From assembly GCA_035705985.1 (NCBI GenBank), contig DASSVP010000213.1, positions 1 to 21,834 on the forward strand: DNA of 21,834 bases. Direction: 5' to 3'. A model generated the notes under the pieces. That model did no database searches and had not been told where the DNA came from. It worked only from the letters and a program-made list of their open reading frames with translations. Positions 1 through 6,855 of the stretch are shown piece by piece. The position numbers and the translations under genes were made by a program. Within the stretch, counting starts at the first letter, position 1. Every line of letters starts with the position of its first letter. This stretch comes from JACVRW01 sp035705985. Lineage in GTDB: Bacteria > Actinomycetota > Thermoleophilia > Solirubrobacterales > Thermoleophilaceae.

Positions 1-520
1 CCACCGCGGTTGCCAGGGCTGCCGCCGGCGACTCACCCACCGCCACCACGCCGTGGCGGCCCAGCAGCAGCGCGCCGCGCTCGCCAAGCGCCTCCGCGGC
101 CGCCAGCGCGAGCTCGTCCGTTCCGGTCGGGGCGTGGCGCGTGGTCATCACCGCGCCCCCCGTCGCGGCATGGAGCTCCTCCGTGCCCGTGTCGAGCGGC
201 TCGCCCAGGAAGCTCCAGGCGGTGGCGTGCACGCTGTGCGTGTGCACGATCGCGCCGACGTCCGGCCGCGCCGCGTAGATCGCGGTGTGCACGCGACGCT
301 CGCTCGAGGGCGCGGCGTTCTCGTCCACGGCCTCGCCGTCGGGGCCCAGCTCCACGACGTCCTCCTCGGACATCTCCGCGTAGGCGAGCGCGGCGGGGGT
401 GATGAGCACCGAGCCGCCGTCGCGCGCGCTCACGTTCCCGGACGTGCCCGTCACGAGGCCAAGCCGGAGCATCTCGCGCGCCGCCGCCACGACGGCGCTT
501 CGCAGGTCGGCCGTGCTCAC
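1..520 (-). CDS. Class II aldolase/adducin family protein (fuculose-phosphate-aldolase-like), 3' end cut by window edge
   Basis: Partial gene of which about 173 N-terminal residues are visible; the C-terminus lies beyond the left edge. The family uses zinc for retro-aldol cleavage or dehydration of sugar phosphates. Visible signatures are TSGNVSAR (residues 26-33), the catalytic glutamate E74 in PSSERRVH, the zinc pair H93/H95 in HTH, and a later GRHGVVAVG segment expected to supply the third zinc histidine. The GTG start overlaps the mtnA stop in a GTGA, so the two are translationally coupled. Next to mtnA it could be MtnB (methylthioribulose-1-phosphate dehydratase) or the Ald2-type aldolase of the DHAP shunt, which cleaves 5-(methylthio)ribulose-1-phosphate or 5-deoxyribulose-1-phosphate. 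The SGNVSARDG and ITP signatures look more fuculose-aldolase-like than MtnB-like, but substrate cannot be decided from this fragment. Confidence 0.88.
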   Translation of the reverse strand, partial: MSTADLRSAVVAAAREMLRLGLVTGTSGNVSARDGGSVLITPAALAYAEMSEEDVVELGPDGEAVDENAAPSSERRVHTAIYAARPDVGAIVHTHSVHATAWSFLGEPLDTGTEELHAATGGAVMTTRHAPTGTDELALAAAEALGERGALLLGRHGVVAVGESPAAALATAV

Positions 521-1470
521 GCGGTGAGAGCTTGCCGGATCGAGTCGGCGTAGGGCGGATGCAGCACGCCGGCCTCGGTCACGATCGCCGTGACCAGCTC
601 GGCGGGCGTCACGTCGAATGCCGGGTTGAACGCGTCGCCGGCCGACGGAGCCAACACCTCGCCGGGATCGCGCTCCTCGATCGGTATCGACGCGCCGTCC
701 GGCGTGGCCGAGTCGATCGTCGACAGCGGAGCGGCCACGTAGAACGGCACCCCGTGACGGTCGGCCAGCACAGCCAGCGGGTAGGTGCCCACCTTGTTCG
801 CCACGTCGCCGTTCGCCGCGATGCGGTCCGCGCCGACCACGATGCGGTCGACCTGGCCGCGCGCCAACAGCGATCCTGCCGCGGCGTCCGCCACGACGCG
901 GTGAGGAATGCCGGCCTGCCGCAGCTCCCAGGCGGTCAGGCGGGCTCCCTGGAGCAGCGGGCGCGTCTCGTCCACCCACACCCCTGCGAGCCGCCCGCCC
1001 TCCCAAGCCGCGCGCAGGACGCCGCACGCGGTGCCGTAGCCACCGGTGGCGAGGGCGCCGGTGTTGCAGTGGGTCAGCGCGCGCGTGCCCTCGCCGAACA
1101 GCTCGGCGCCGAGTGCGGCGAGGCGCCGGTCCGCCTCCCCCTGCTCGCGGTGAAGGCGCCGAGCCACCTCGAGCGGGTCGGGGGCGTCGCGGCACTGCTC
1201 GAGCGCCCAGGCGAGGTTGACCGCCGTGGGCCGGGTGGACCCCAAGAGCTCGGCCGCGGCGGCGCGGTCGCCCGGCTCGGCGAGCGCCAACCCGTACGCC
1301 GCCGCGAGCCCGATCGCGGGGGCGCCTCGCACGGCGAGCGTGCGGATGCACCGAGCCACCTCCTCGACCGTCTCGCAGCGGATCCAGCGCTCTGCCTGGG
1401 GCAGCGCCCGCTGGTCCAGGACCAGCAGGGCGCCGCCCTCGAAGCGGAGTGGCTGTACCGGGTCAGCCAA
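517..1470 (-). CDS. mtnA: S-methyl-5-thioribose-1-phosphate isomerase MtnA
   Basis: Isomerises the aldose 5-methylthioribose-1-phosphate to the ketose in methionine salvage; it may also accept 5-deoxyribose-1-phosphate. The 317-residue product is slightly short but complete for the family. Seen: RGAPAIG (49-54), THCNTGALATGGYGT with the catalytic cysteine C135, VDETRPLLQGARLTAWEL (167-183), GADRIAANGDVANKVGT with the catalytic aspartate D215, and the closing FNPAFDVTPAELV. The start is TTG at 1470, overlapping the end of the binding-protein gene by eight bases (TTGGCTGA). It is chosen because VQPLRFEGG is where family members begin and no better start exists. A GGAG lies about 12 bases upstream. 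It is the fifth gene of an operon whose first four genes encode an ABC importer, and it is followed by a class II aldolase. No mtnP, mtnK or later salvage genes are in the window. Confidence 0.95.
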   Translation of the reverse strand: MADPVQPLRFEGGALLVLDQRALPQAERWIRCETVEEVARCIRTLAVRGAPAIGLAAAYGLALAEPGDRAAAAELLGSTRPTAVNLAWALEQCRDAPDPLEVARRLHREQGEADRRLAALGAELFGEGTRALTHCNTGALATGGYGTACGVLRAAWEGGRLAGVWVDETRPLLQGARLTAWELRQAGIPHRVVADAAAGSLLARGQVDRIVVGADRIAANGDVANKVGTYPLAVLADRHGVPFYVAAPLSTIDSATPDGASIPIEERDPGEVLAPSAGDAFNPAFDVTPAELVTAIVTEAGVLHPPYADSIRQALTA

Positions 1471-2440
1471 CCAGGCCGCTCTCCTCCAGGTACGCGCCGG
1501 CCACGGCCTCGGGGGTCTCCTTGTCGAGGTCCACTCGGGCGTTCAGCTCCTGCATGACCTCGTCCGTCAGCCCCTCGTTGACCATCTCGACGGTCTTCTC
1601 GAAGTCGGGGCCCGCCTTCTCGATCACGTCGTTGCGCACGACGAGCGTCGAGTTGTAGGGCGGGAACATCCCCTTGTCGTCCTCGAGCAGCACGAAGCCC
1701 TCGCGCTTGTTCTGCGGGTCGGTCGTGAACACGATCGACACGTCGGCCTGCCCCTTCGAGAGCACCTCGTGCCGCAGCGCGATGTCAACCGGAACGAACT
1801 TCTTGAACTTCAGCCCGTAGACCTGCTCGAGCCCGAGCTTGCAGTCGAGCCGCTGGCGGCACTCGGGTGTGCCGTAGAGCGTCAGGTCCTGCGACTTGCC
1901 CTCGAGGTCCGAGATCTTCGTGAGGCTCAGCCTGTCCGCGGTCTCCTTGGTGACCCCGACCTCGTTCGAGCTCACGAACGGCGTGGGCGGCAGGGCCGTG
2001 AGGTCCTTCTCCGCGAAGCCGGCCTTGGCCTCCTCGAACGCGGCCATCTCGTCCTTCGGCAGCGCGTCCGCCTGCTTGCCGAAGAAGGACAGGAGCGCGG
2101 TGCCGGTGTACTCCGGGTACGCGCTGATGTCGCCGCCCTCGACCGCCGCCAGAGCGGTCTTCTCGTCGCCCAGGTTGAGCTGCTTCGAGACCTTGTAGCC
2201 GGCGGCCTCGAGCGCCTGCGCGTAGATCTCCCCGAGCACCTTCTGCTCTGTGAAGTTCTTCGAGCCGATCGTGACCTGGGTCGAGGCGTTGTCCTCGTTT
2301 CTCTGGATGGTGGTGCCGGACCCCTCCTGCGACGACTGCTGCGAGCCGCCACCCTCGTCCTCGTCGTCGTCGCCGCAGCCCGCCACCGCCAGCGCGGCGA
2401 TCAGCAGGGCCAGGAGCATCAGCCAGCGGTGCTTCCTCAT
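1463..2440 (-). CDS. ABC transporter substrate-binding lipoprotein, glycine betaine/choline/carnitine (OpuC/ProX-type) family
   Basis: Extracellular solute receptor of a quaternary-amine-type importer, 325 residues. The N-terminus is a lipoprotein signal peptide: basic MRKHR, a hydrophobic core and the lipobox AVAGC with the lipidated cysteine at residue 22, followed by an acidic/Gly/Ser linker. The mature domain matches the OpuAC-type fold, with VTIGSKNFTEQKVLGE near residue 56, YPEYTGTAL, a TPECRQRLDCKLGLEQVYGL segment with two cysteines that may form a disulfide, and the MFPPYNSTLVV stretch that normally closes over the ligand. The ATG start overlaps the upstream permease stop (ATGA), with GGGAGG a few bases before it. 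The ligand is unknown. Betaine, choline, carnitine, or sulfonium analogues such as DMSP are all possible, and the downstream methylthio-sugar genes make a sulfur-containing or nucleoside-derived ligand worth testing. Confidence 0.92.
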   Translation of the reverse strand: MRKHRWLMLLALLIAALAVAGCGDDDEDEGGGSQQSSQEGSGTTIQRNEDNASTQVTIGSKNFTEQKVLGEIYAQALEAAGYKVSKQLNLGDEKTALAAVEGGDISAYPEYTGTALLSFFGKQADALPKDEMAAFEEAKAGFAEKDLTALPPTPFVSSNEVGVTKETADRLSLTKISDLEGKSQDLTLYGTPECRQRLDCKLGLEQVYGLKFKKFVPVDIALRHEVLSKGQADVSIVFTTDPQNKREGFVLLEDDKGMFPPYNSTLVVRNDVIEKAGPDFEKTVEMVNEGLTDEVMQELNARVDLDKETPEAVAGAYLEESGLVG

Positions 2441-3138
2441 GTGACTGCTTCCCTTCTGTTGACTCTCAGACCGCGCGGCGTCACGGCGCGTTGCGCCGAT
2501 CCCAGCACGACCTCCGTCGCGACGGCGAGGAGCGCCACGACGATCGCCGCGGCCAGCCTCCCCTCGTCGCCGTACGTGTTGACGTTGATGATCGGGTCGC
2601 CGAGCGTCACGACGCCGGCCAGCGGCGCGATCGTGGCCGTGGCGACCACGTTCACCGCCGACGTGCGAATGCCCGCGAAGATCAGGGGGAGCGCCAGCGG
2701 CAGCTCCACCCGGCGCACGACCTGCCGGCCCGTCATCCCCATGCCGCGGGCCGCGTCCACCGTGTCGCGGTCGACCTGGGTGACGCCGACGTACGCATTC
2801 GTGAGCACCGGCGGGATCGCCAGCAGCACGAGCGCGAGCGTCAGGTTGGTGAACCCGACGCCGACGTACGCCACGAAGAAAGCGATCAGCGCCAGGCTCG
2901 GCACGGCGCGCCCGACGTTCGATGCGTTGATGGCGAAGAACCCCCCGCGGCGGCGGTGGCCGAGCCAGAGGCCTATCGGGATCGCGATCGCGCAGGCGAT
3001 CGCCAGCGAGACCCCCGACAGCTTCAGGTGCGGCCAGGTGAGCTCCCAGAGCTCCGCGAGCCCGCCCACGCGGGTGCCTCCGGCGGGAGAGTCGCGCTCG
3101 GAGAAGATGAACTCGATCGCGTCGACGAAGTCGTTCAT
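2437..3138 (-). CDS. ABC transporter permease, osmolyte/quaternary amine type (second permease)
   Basis: Inner-membrane subunit of the importer, 233 residues. It has several hydrophobic helices and the cytoplasmic EAA-type loop that contacts the ATPase (DAARGMGMTGRQVVRRVELPLALP). ATG at 3138 is chosen because it overlaps the stop of the upstream permease in an ATGA; the much longer open frame upstream is antisense-like noise inside the neighbouring genes. Family members have an N-terminal soluble stretch followed by about five to six transmembrane helices, as here (FVDAIEFIFSER, then LSGVSLAIACAIAIPIGLWLG). The first permease has the same architecture, so the importer membrane part is probably a heterodimer. 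Its stop overlaps the binding-protein ATG, completing the coupled set. Confidence 0.93.
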   Translation of the reverse strand: MNDFVDAIEFIFSERDSPAGGTRVGGLAELWELTWPHLKLSGVSLAIACAIAIPIGLWLGHRRRGGFFAINASNVGRAVPSLALIAFFVAYVGVGFTNLTLALVLLAIPPVLTNAYVGVTQVDRDTVDAARGMGMTGRQVVRRVELPLALPLIFAGIRTSAVNVVATATIAPLAGVVTLGDPIINVNTYGDEGRLAAAIVVALLAVATEVVLGSAQRAVTPRGLRVNRREAVT

Positions 3139-3839
3139 TGCGCCGCGACCGCCCTTGTCCATGGCGTGATCGCCCGCTGAGCGAGCAGGATGACCGCGTC
3201 GAGCAGTGCGGCGAGCGCGACGGCGAGCCCGCCCGCCACCACCACGTTCGACTTGAAGTTGATGTCCGCGAAGATCTGCTCGCCGAGGCCGCCGGCGCCG
3301 GCGAAGAAGGCGAGCGTCGCGAGCCCCACTGTCGAGGTCGCGGCGATCCGGAGGCCCGCGAGGATCTCCGGCAGGGCGAGTGGCACCTCCACGCGCCAGA
3401 GCAGCTGGCGGTCGGTGAGACCCATCCCGCGGCCGGCGTCCTTCGTCTCGTCGGGCACGTTGTCGAGCCCGGCGAGCACGTTGCGGAAGATGATCAGCAG
3501 CGAGTAGGAGACCAGCGCGATCGTCGCGGTCACGAAGCCGCGGCCCGTGATCGGCAGCAGCAGGAAGAACGCCGCGAGGCTCGGGATCGTGTAGAGCACG
3601 CCGGTCACCTGCGTGACGGGGTTCACGAGCCAGCGGCGCCGGTGCGCGACGACCGCGAGCCCGAAGGCGACCCCAAAGCCGATCGCCACGGCCACCACGG
3701 TGAGCAGGACGTGCTGGAAGAAGGGGTCGACGTAGCGGTCGAAGTTGTCGGCGATCCAGTCCGGGCAGAAGCCGTTGTCGGACACGCACGTGTCCTCGGA
3801 GCGGTCGCGGATCTCCACCTGTGCGAGCAGGGCGCTCAC
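3135..3839 (-). CDS. ABC transporter permease, osmolyte/quaternary amine type (first permease)
   Basis: 234-residue integral membrane protein of the same importer. After a short periplasmic-type N-terminal segment (DRSEDTCVSDNGFCPDW, with two cysteines) come hydrophobic helices beginning HVLLTVVAVAIGFGVAFGLAVV. The EAA-like coupling loop is DAGRGMGLTDRQLLWRVEVPLALPEILAG, and the C-terminal helix ends in QRAITPWTRAVAAQ. GTG at 3839 is chosen because it overlaps the ATPase stop (GTGA) and gives the normal family length. The cysteine-containing N-terminal CPDWIADN region is common in OpuBB/OpuCB-like permeases of actinobacteria. Its partner is the permease immediately downstream, which starts in an ATGA overlap. 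Confidence 0.93.
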   Translation of the reverse strand: MSALLAQVEIRDRSEDTCVSDNGFCPDWIADNFDRYVDPFFQHVLLTVVAVAIGFGVAFGLAVVAHRRRWLVNPVTQVTGVLYTIPSLAAFFLLLPITGRGFVTATIALVSYSLLIIFRNVLAGLDNVPDETKDAGRGMGLTDRQLLWRVEVPLALPEILAGLRIAATSTVGLATLAFFAGAGGLGEQIFADINFKSNVVVAGGLAVALAALLDAVILLAQRAITPWTRAVAAQ

Positions 3840-5026
3840 GCGGCATCCGCTCCGCTCGGGACCACCTCGGGGTCCTCCTGGAGGGCGTGGCCCACGAGCT
3901 CGATCGAGAGGACGCCGCACGCGACACCCCGTTCGTCGACCACGGCGCCGTACTGCGCCTCCTCGGCGAGCAGGTCGGAGAGGGCGTCGCGCAGCACGTC
4001 GTCCAGCTCGATCACCGGGTCCGCCTTCGAGCGCAGCTCGTCCCCGACCCGCTCGCCCTCGAGCGCTCGGTCGGAGAGCCAGCCGAGCGGCCGCCCGTCC
4101 GCGTCGATGAGGAGGGGGTAGGGCACCTCCGAGCTCGCGAGCTTCGCGCGCGCGTCCGAGCTCGGCTCGCCGGCGCGCACGAGCGGCGCCTCCCACAGGT
4201 CCACGTCGCGCACGCGCTGGAGCGCGAGGCGCTTCAGCGCGCGGTCGGCGCCTACGAAGTCCTCCACGAAACGGTTCGCGGGGCGCATCAGCAGCTCCGC
4301 CGGCGACGCGTACTGCTCGAGATGCCCGCCCTCGCGCATGATCGCGATCCGGTCGCCCATCTTGATCGCCTCGTCGATGTCGTGCGTCACGAACACGACG
4401 GTCTTCCGGATCTCGCGCTGAAGCCGCAGGAACTCGTTCTGGAGGCGCTCGCGGTTGATCGGGTCGATCGCGCCGAAGGGCTCGTCCATCAGCATCAGCG
4501 GCGGGTCGACCGCGAGCGCGCGGGCCACGCCCACGCGCTGGCGCTGCCCGCCGGAGAGCTGCGCGGGGAAGCGGTTGCGCGTCTCGGCCGCGTCGAGGTT
4601 CACCAGCTCGAGCAGCTCGTCCACGCGCGCCCGGATGCGCTCGCGCTCCCAGCCGAGCAGGCGCGGCACCGTGGCGATGTTGTCGCCGACGGTCAGGTGC
4701 GGGAACAGGCCCACCTGCTGGATGACGTAGCCGATGCCGCGCCGTAACTCGGCCGGGCTGCGGTCGCGGACGCTCCGACCGTCGAGCAGGATGTCGCCCT
4801 CGGTGATGCTCGTCATCCGGTTGACCATCCGCATGGCGGTGGTCTTCCCGCAGCCGGACGGGCCCACGAGCACGCATGTCTCGCCGGCCGGGACCTCGAG
4901 CGATAGCTGGTTCACCGCGGGCTCGGGCTGGCCCGGATAGCGCTTCGTGGCTTCAACGAACTCGAGCGTCGCCGCCTTGGAGCGCGCCGACGGCCCCGAG
5001 GTGTGGGCGTGGTCGGAGGTATTCAC
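3836..5026 (-). CDS. ABC transporter ATP-binding protein with C-terminal CBS-like region, glycine betaine/carnitine/choline type
   Basis: Cytoplasmic ATPase energising the importer, 396 residues. Seen in order: Walker A GPSGCGKTT (55-63), Q-loop QQVGLFP (103-109), signature LSGGQRQRVG (157-166), Walker B LMLMDEP (177-183), D-loop GAID, and H-loop THD with H215. After about residue 260 the protein continues with a CBS-like regulatory tail (LLIDADGRPLGWLSDRALEG and YGAVVDERGVACGVLSIELVG). In OpuA/OpuC systems such tails sense ionic strength or c-di-AMP; that role here is inferred. The GTG start at 5026 has no clear Shine-Dalgarno, but no other in-frame start lies between it and the conserved LEFVEATKRYPG. 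It is the first gene of a six-gene operon in which each junction is a 4- or 8-base overlap. Confidence 0.94.
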   Translation of the reverse strand: MNTSDHAHTSGPSARSKAATLEFVEATKRYPGQPEPAVNQLSLEVPAGETCVLVGPSGCGKTTAMRMVNRMTSITEGDILLDGRSVRDRSPAELRRGIGYVIQQVGLFPHLTVGDNIATVPRLLGWERERIRARVDELLELVNLDAAETRNRFPAQLSGGQRQRVGVARALAVDPPLMLMDEPFGAIDPINRERLQNEFLRLQREIRKTVVFVTHDIDEAIKMGDRIAIMREGGHLEQYASPAELLMRPANRFVEDFVGADRALKRLALQRVRDVDLWEAPLVRAGEPSSDARAKLASSEVPYPLLIDADGRPLGWLSDRALEGERVGDELRSKADPVIELDDVLRDALSDLLAEEAQYGAVVDERGVACGVLSIELVGHALQEDPEVVPSGADAA

Positions 5027-5052
5027 GAGGGAGGTCCCGGCGGGGGACCCCG

Positions 5053-5058
5053 ATCCTA
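5053..5058 (-). promoter_or_regulatory. Candidate -10 box (TAGGAT) of the importer-mtnA operon, with leader inverted repeat
   Basis: On the minus strand TAGGAT lies 26 bases before the GTG start at 5026. Between them is an inverted repeat GGTCCC-N5-GGGACC (5033-5049), which could be an operator or a leader hairpin over the start site. No convincing -35 box is visible. This unit has a leader, unlike most first genes in the window. Confidence 0.35.
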
Positions 5059-5098
5059 CTGACGCGGCTTGGCGCGTTCGCGCCCGGTTCGCGAAGCC

Positions 5099-5479
5099 TT
5101 AACGTCCGAGAGGCGGTGGCTGCACGCCGGGCACCGCCCGGCGTTTGCCCACGGCCGCGAGTCGCTCGAGCTCGCGCCTCAGCTCCTCGCGAAGCAGGTC
5201 CACGTCCTCCTGCGCCACGTCCGGGTCCGACTCGGCGGTCTCGACCAGCGCGGCGGCGAGCGTCTCGTTCGCCGCGCGCAGGTCGGCGTCAGCGCGTTCC
5301 CTGTCGTCCGCGCCCCTGAGGTCGAGCGCCTTCTCCTTCGTGTCGTGCGCGAGGCGGGCGATGCGGTTGCGGTCCGCCTCCGGCAGCAGCCGCCAGCGCC
5401 CGTGGAGCGTCCTTGCCACGCGCACGCCAATGGCCGCGCCCGCCGCGGCCCCGCCGATCACGAGCTTGGTCGAGGGCAC
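5099..5479 (-). CDS. Small membrane-anchored helical protein of unknown function
   Basis: I do not recognise a family. From GTG at 5479 the product is 126 residues: one hydrophobic Gly/Ala-rich segment (LVIGGAAAGAAIGVRVA, residues 6-22), then a strongly charged helical region rich in Asp, Glu, Arg and Ala that could form a coiled coil (DRNRIARLAHDTKEKALDL and LLREELRRELERL), and a Pro-rich tail. Translation of the helical part shows clear protein-like periodicity. The start is uncertain: ATG at 5536 has a good GGAGGT five bases upstream and would give 145 residues, but it would overlap the divergent oxidoreductase start. A palindrome GCGCCA-CTT-TGGCGC (5481-5495) sits just before the GTG. The 3' end contains a 9-bp-arm palindrome (5124-5144). 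Confidence 0.6.
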   Translation of the reverse strand: MPSTKLVIGGAAAGAAIGVRVARTLHGRWRLLPEADRNRIARLAHDTKEKALDLRGADDRERADADLRAANETLAAALVETAESDPDVAQEDVDLLREELRRELERLAAVGKRRAVPGVQPPPLGR

Positions 5480-5518
5480 GGCGCCACTTTGGCGCGAGGG
5501 GTGGACGGAAGGGCCGGT

Positions 5519-5524
5519 TAACGT
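5519..5524 (+). promoter_or_regulatory. Candidate -10 box TAACGT of the PPOX-type oxidoreductase gene
   Basis: TAACGT ends ten bases before the ATG at 5535, the same short spacing seen for other first genes here. GGGAAG between it and the ATG could act as a weak ribosome-binding site. No -35 box is evident. Confidence 0.4.
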
Positions 5525-5534
5525 GGGAAGCGCC

Positions 5535-6053
5535 ATGCCAACCTCCACGCCGGTGACACTGGAGGCGCTCCCGCCGTGGGCCCGCGCGCTGCTCGACGAG
5601 GCGCGGGTGGCGAGGCTGTCGTACGTCGACGAGCGCGACCGCCCGCGGGTCCTGCCGGTGACGTTCGCCGTCGAGGGCGGGGCCGTGTGGAGCGCGATCG
5701 ACGAGAAGCCGAAACGCACGCGGCACCCGGCGCGGCTGCGCCACCTGAGCCGCCGGCCCGAGGCGGCGCTGCTGGTGGACGTCTACGACGACGACTGGTC
5801 GCGGCTCGCGTGGGTGCAGCTGATGGGGACGGTGGAGATAGTGGACGCGTCGAACGCCCGGGATGCGCTGAGGGTGCTGGCGGCCAAGTACCCGCAGTAC
5901 GCGGAGCGGACCCCGCCGGGTCCGCTGCTGCGGCTGCGTGTCGAGCGCGCGCTTCAGTGGCGGGCCGCGGACGGGGCCCCACCCCCCGCGTCCGGGTCGC
6001 CGCCCTCGGCCGGCAGCCCTCGCCGCGACCACTCGCTCCAGGACCCGGGGTAG
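5535..6053 (+). CDS. PPOX class, probable F420-dependent oxidoreductase (Rv0121-like)
   Basis: Flavin/F420-binding split-barrel protein of the pyridoxamine-phosphate-oxidase-like superfamily, 172 residues. Seen: the early barrel strand ARVARLSYVDERDRPRVLPVTFAVEGGAVW (about residues 23-52), an IDEKPKRT segment, HLSRRPEAALLVDVYDDDWSRLAWVQLMGTVEIV (69-102, where the family contacts the cofactor phosphate), and AAKYPQYAERTPPGPLLRLRVERALQWRA. This order and the WxxLxWVxxxG motif fit the F420-dependent family named for M. tuberculosis Rv0121. Substrate is unknown. Family members normally stop near LQWRA; here about 30 Pro/Gly/Ser-rich residues follow and overlap the 3' end of the opposite-strand sulfurtransferase by 100 bases. 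GTG at 5553 is an alternative start. Confidence 0.85.
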   Translation: MPTSTPVTLEALPPWARALLDEARVARLSYVDERDRPRVLPVTFAVEGGAVWSAIDEKPKRTRHPARLRHLSRRPEAALLVDVYDDDWSRLAWVQLMGTVEIVDASNARDALRVLAAKYPQYAERTPPGPLLRLRVERALQWRAADGAPPPASGSPPSAGSPRRDHSLQDPG

Positions 6054-6817
6054 AGGCGCGCGCCCTCGAGCCCGGCCACCTCGGCGGCGAGCAGGAGCAC
6101 ACACGCGGTAACGCCCGAGCCGCAGTAGGCCACGAAGTGCGCATCCCGACCGGCGCCGGCCGCCTCGAAGCGGGCGCGGAGCTCTGCCCGCGGGAGAAAT
6201 CGTCCATCCGGAGCCACCTCCACGAAGGGCAGGTTGTGCGCACCCGGTATGTGACCGGCGACGGCATCCACGGGCTCCGTCTCACCGCGGTAACGCTCAG
6301 GCGCGCGGGCATCGAGCAGCGGAGGCGGGCCCGCTGCGGCGAGCTCCGCGATGCCTGCCGTGTCGTCCTCGCACGGGCGCGCGCGGAAGCTGCCGGGTTC
6401 GATCTCCTCCCCGCCGCCCCGCAGCTCGCCGCCCGCCTCGCGCCATGCGCGCAGCCCGCCGTCGAGGACGGCGACCTCGGTGTGACCGAAGTGACGGAGG
6501 AGCCACCAGAGCCGTGCGGCGCCGCCTTCGGCCGCCTCGTCGTACGCCACGACGAGCACGCCCGGTCCTATGCCCGCGCGCCGGGCGGCGGCCTCGAACT
6601 CCGAGGCGTCCGGCAGCGGGTGCCGGCCGCCCTCACCCGGCGGCGCGGCGAGGTCGCGGTCCACGGACATGAACGCCGCGCCCGGTATGTGCGCCTCGCT
6701 CCAGAGCCGCTCGGGCGCGTCCGGATCCCCGAGCACGAAGCGGCAGTCCACCACCCGCAGGCCCGGCTCGTCCAGCGCCCCGCGGAGCCATGAGGTCGAG
6801 ACGAGCGGCCGGATCAC
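5954..6817 (-). CDS. Sulfurtransferase, 3-mercaptopyruvate type (two rhodanese domains)
   Basis: Transfers sulfane sulfur from 3-mercaptopyruvate (or thiosulfate) to acceptors such as cyanide or thioredoxin; cytoplasmic. The 287 residues form two rhodanese modules. The inactive N-terminal one has LVSTSWL, VVDCRF and EAHIPGAAFMSVDRDL; the catalytic one has LLDARAPERYRGE, AGHIPGAHNLPF and the active-site loop CGSGVTAC with the persulfide cysteine C232. A CGSGV loop is typical of mercaptopyruvate enzymes, whereas thiosulfate enzymes usually carry CRKGV. GTG at 6817 is the start, six bases after a TACGCT -10-like box, suggesting a leaderless message. The C-terminal GGDPDAGGGAPSAARH tail lies in the 100-base overlap with the oxidoreductase gene. 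Confidence 0.93.
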   Translation of the reverse strand: MIRPLVSTSWLRGALDEPGLRVVDCRFVLGDPDAPERLWSEAHIPGAAFMSVDRDLAAPPGEGGRHPLPDASEFEAAARRAGIGPGVLVVAYDEAAEGGAARLWWLLRHFGHTEVAVLDGGLRAWREAGGELRGGGEEIEPGSFRARPCEDDTAGIAELAAAGPPPLLDARAPERYRGETEPVDAVAGHIPGAHNLPFVEVAPDGRFLPRAELRARFEAAGAGRDAHFVAYCGSGVTACVLLLAAEVAGLEGARLYPGSWSEWSRRGLPAEGGDPDAGGGAPSAARH

Positions 6818-6823
6818 TGCCTG

Positions 6824-6829
6824 AGCGTA
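6824..6829 (-). promoter_or_regulatory. Candidate -10 box TACGCT of the sulfurtransferase gene (leaderless)
   Basis: On the minus strand TACGCT ends six bases before the GTG at 6817, so transcription would begin at or next to the start codon. It lies back-to-back with the alcohol dehydrogenase promoter in a 38-base divergent gap. Confidence 0.45.
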
Positions 6830-6843
6830 CGGGAGGGTGGGCG

Positions 6844-6849
6844 TAGGCT
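6844..6849 (+). promoter_or_regulatory. Candidate -10 box TAGGCT of the alcohol dehydrogenase gene (leaderless)
   Basis: TAGGCT ends six bases before ATG 6856. CTGAGC at 6821-6826 is at the right distance (17) for a poor -35 box. No room remains for a normal leader with a Shine-Dalgarno. Confidence 0.5.
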
Positions 6850-6855
6850 TCGACC

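Noticed and set aside
1217..3169. 650-codon open frame on the plus strand
   Set aside because: Antisense to mtnA, the binding protein and a permease, all with clear motifs; the translation is low-complexity and matches nothing. GC-rich codon bias leaves long open antisense frames.
2437..4877. Longer N-terminal extensions of the two permease frames
   Set aside because: The upstream parts are out-of-frame readings of the preceding genes; overlapping ATG/GTG starts give normal family lengths.
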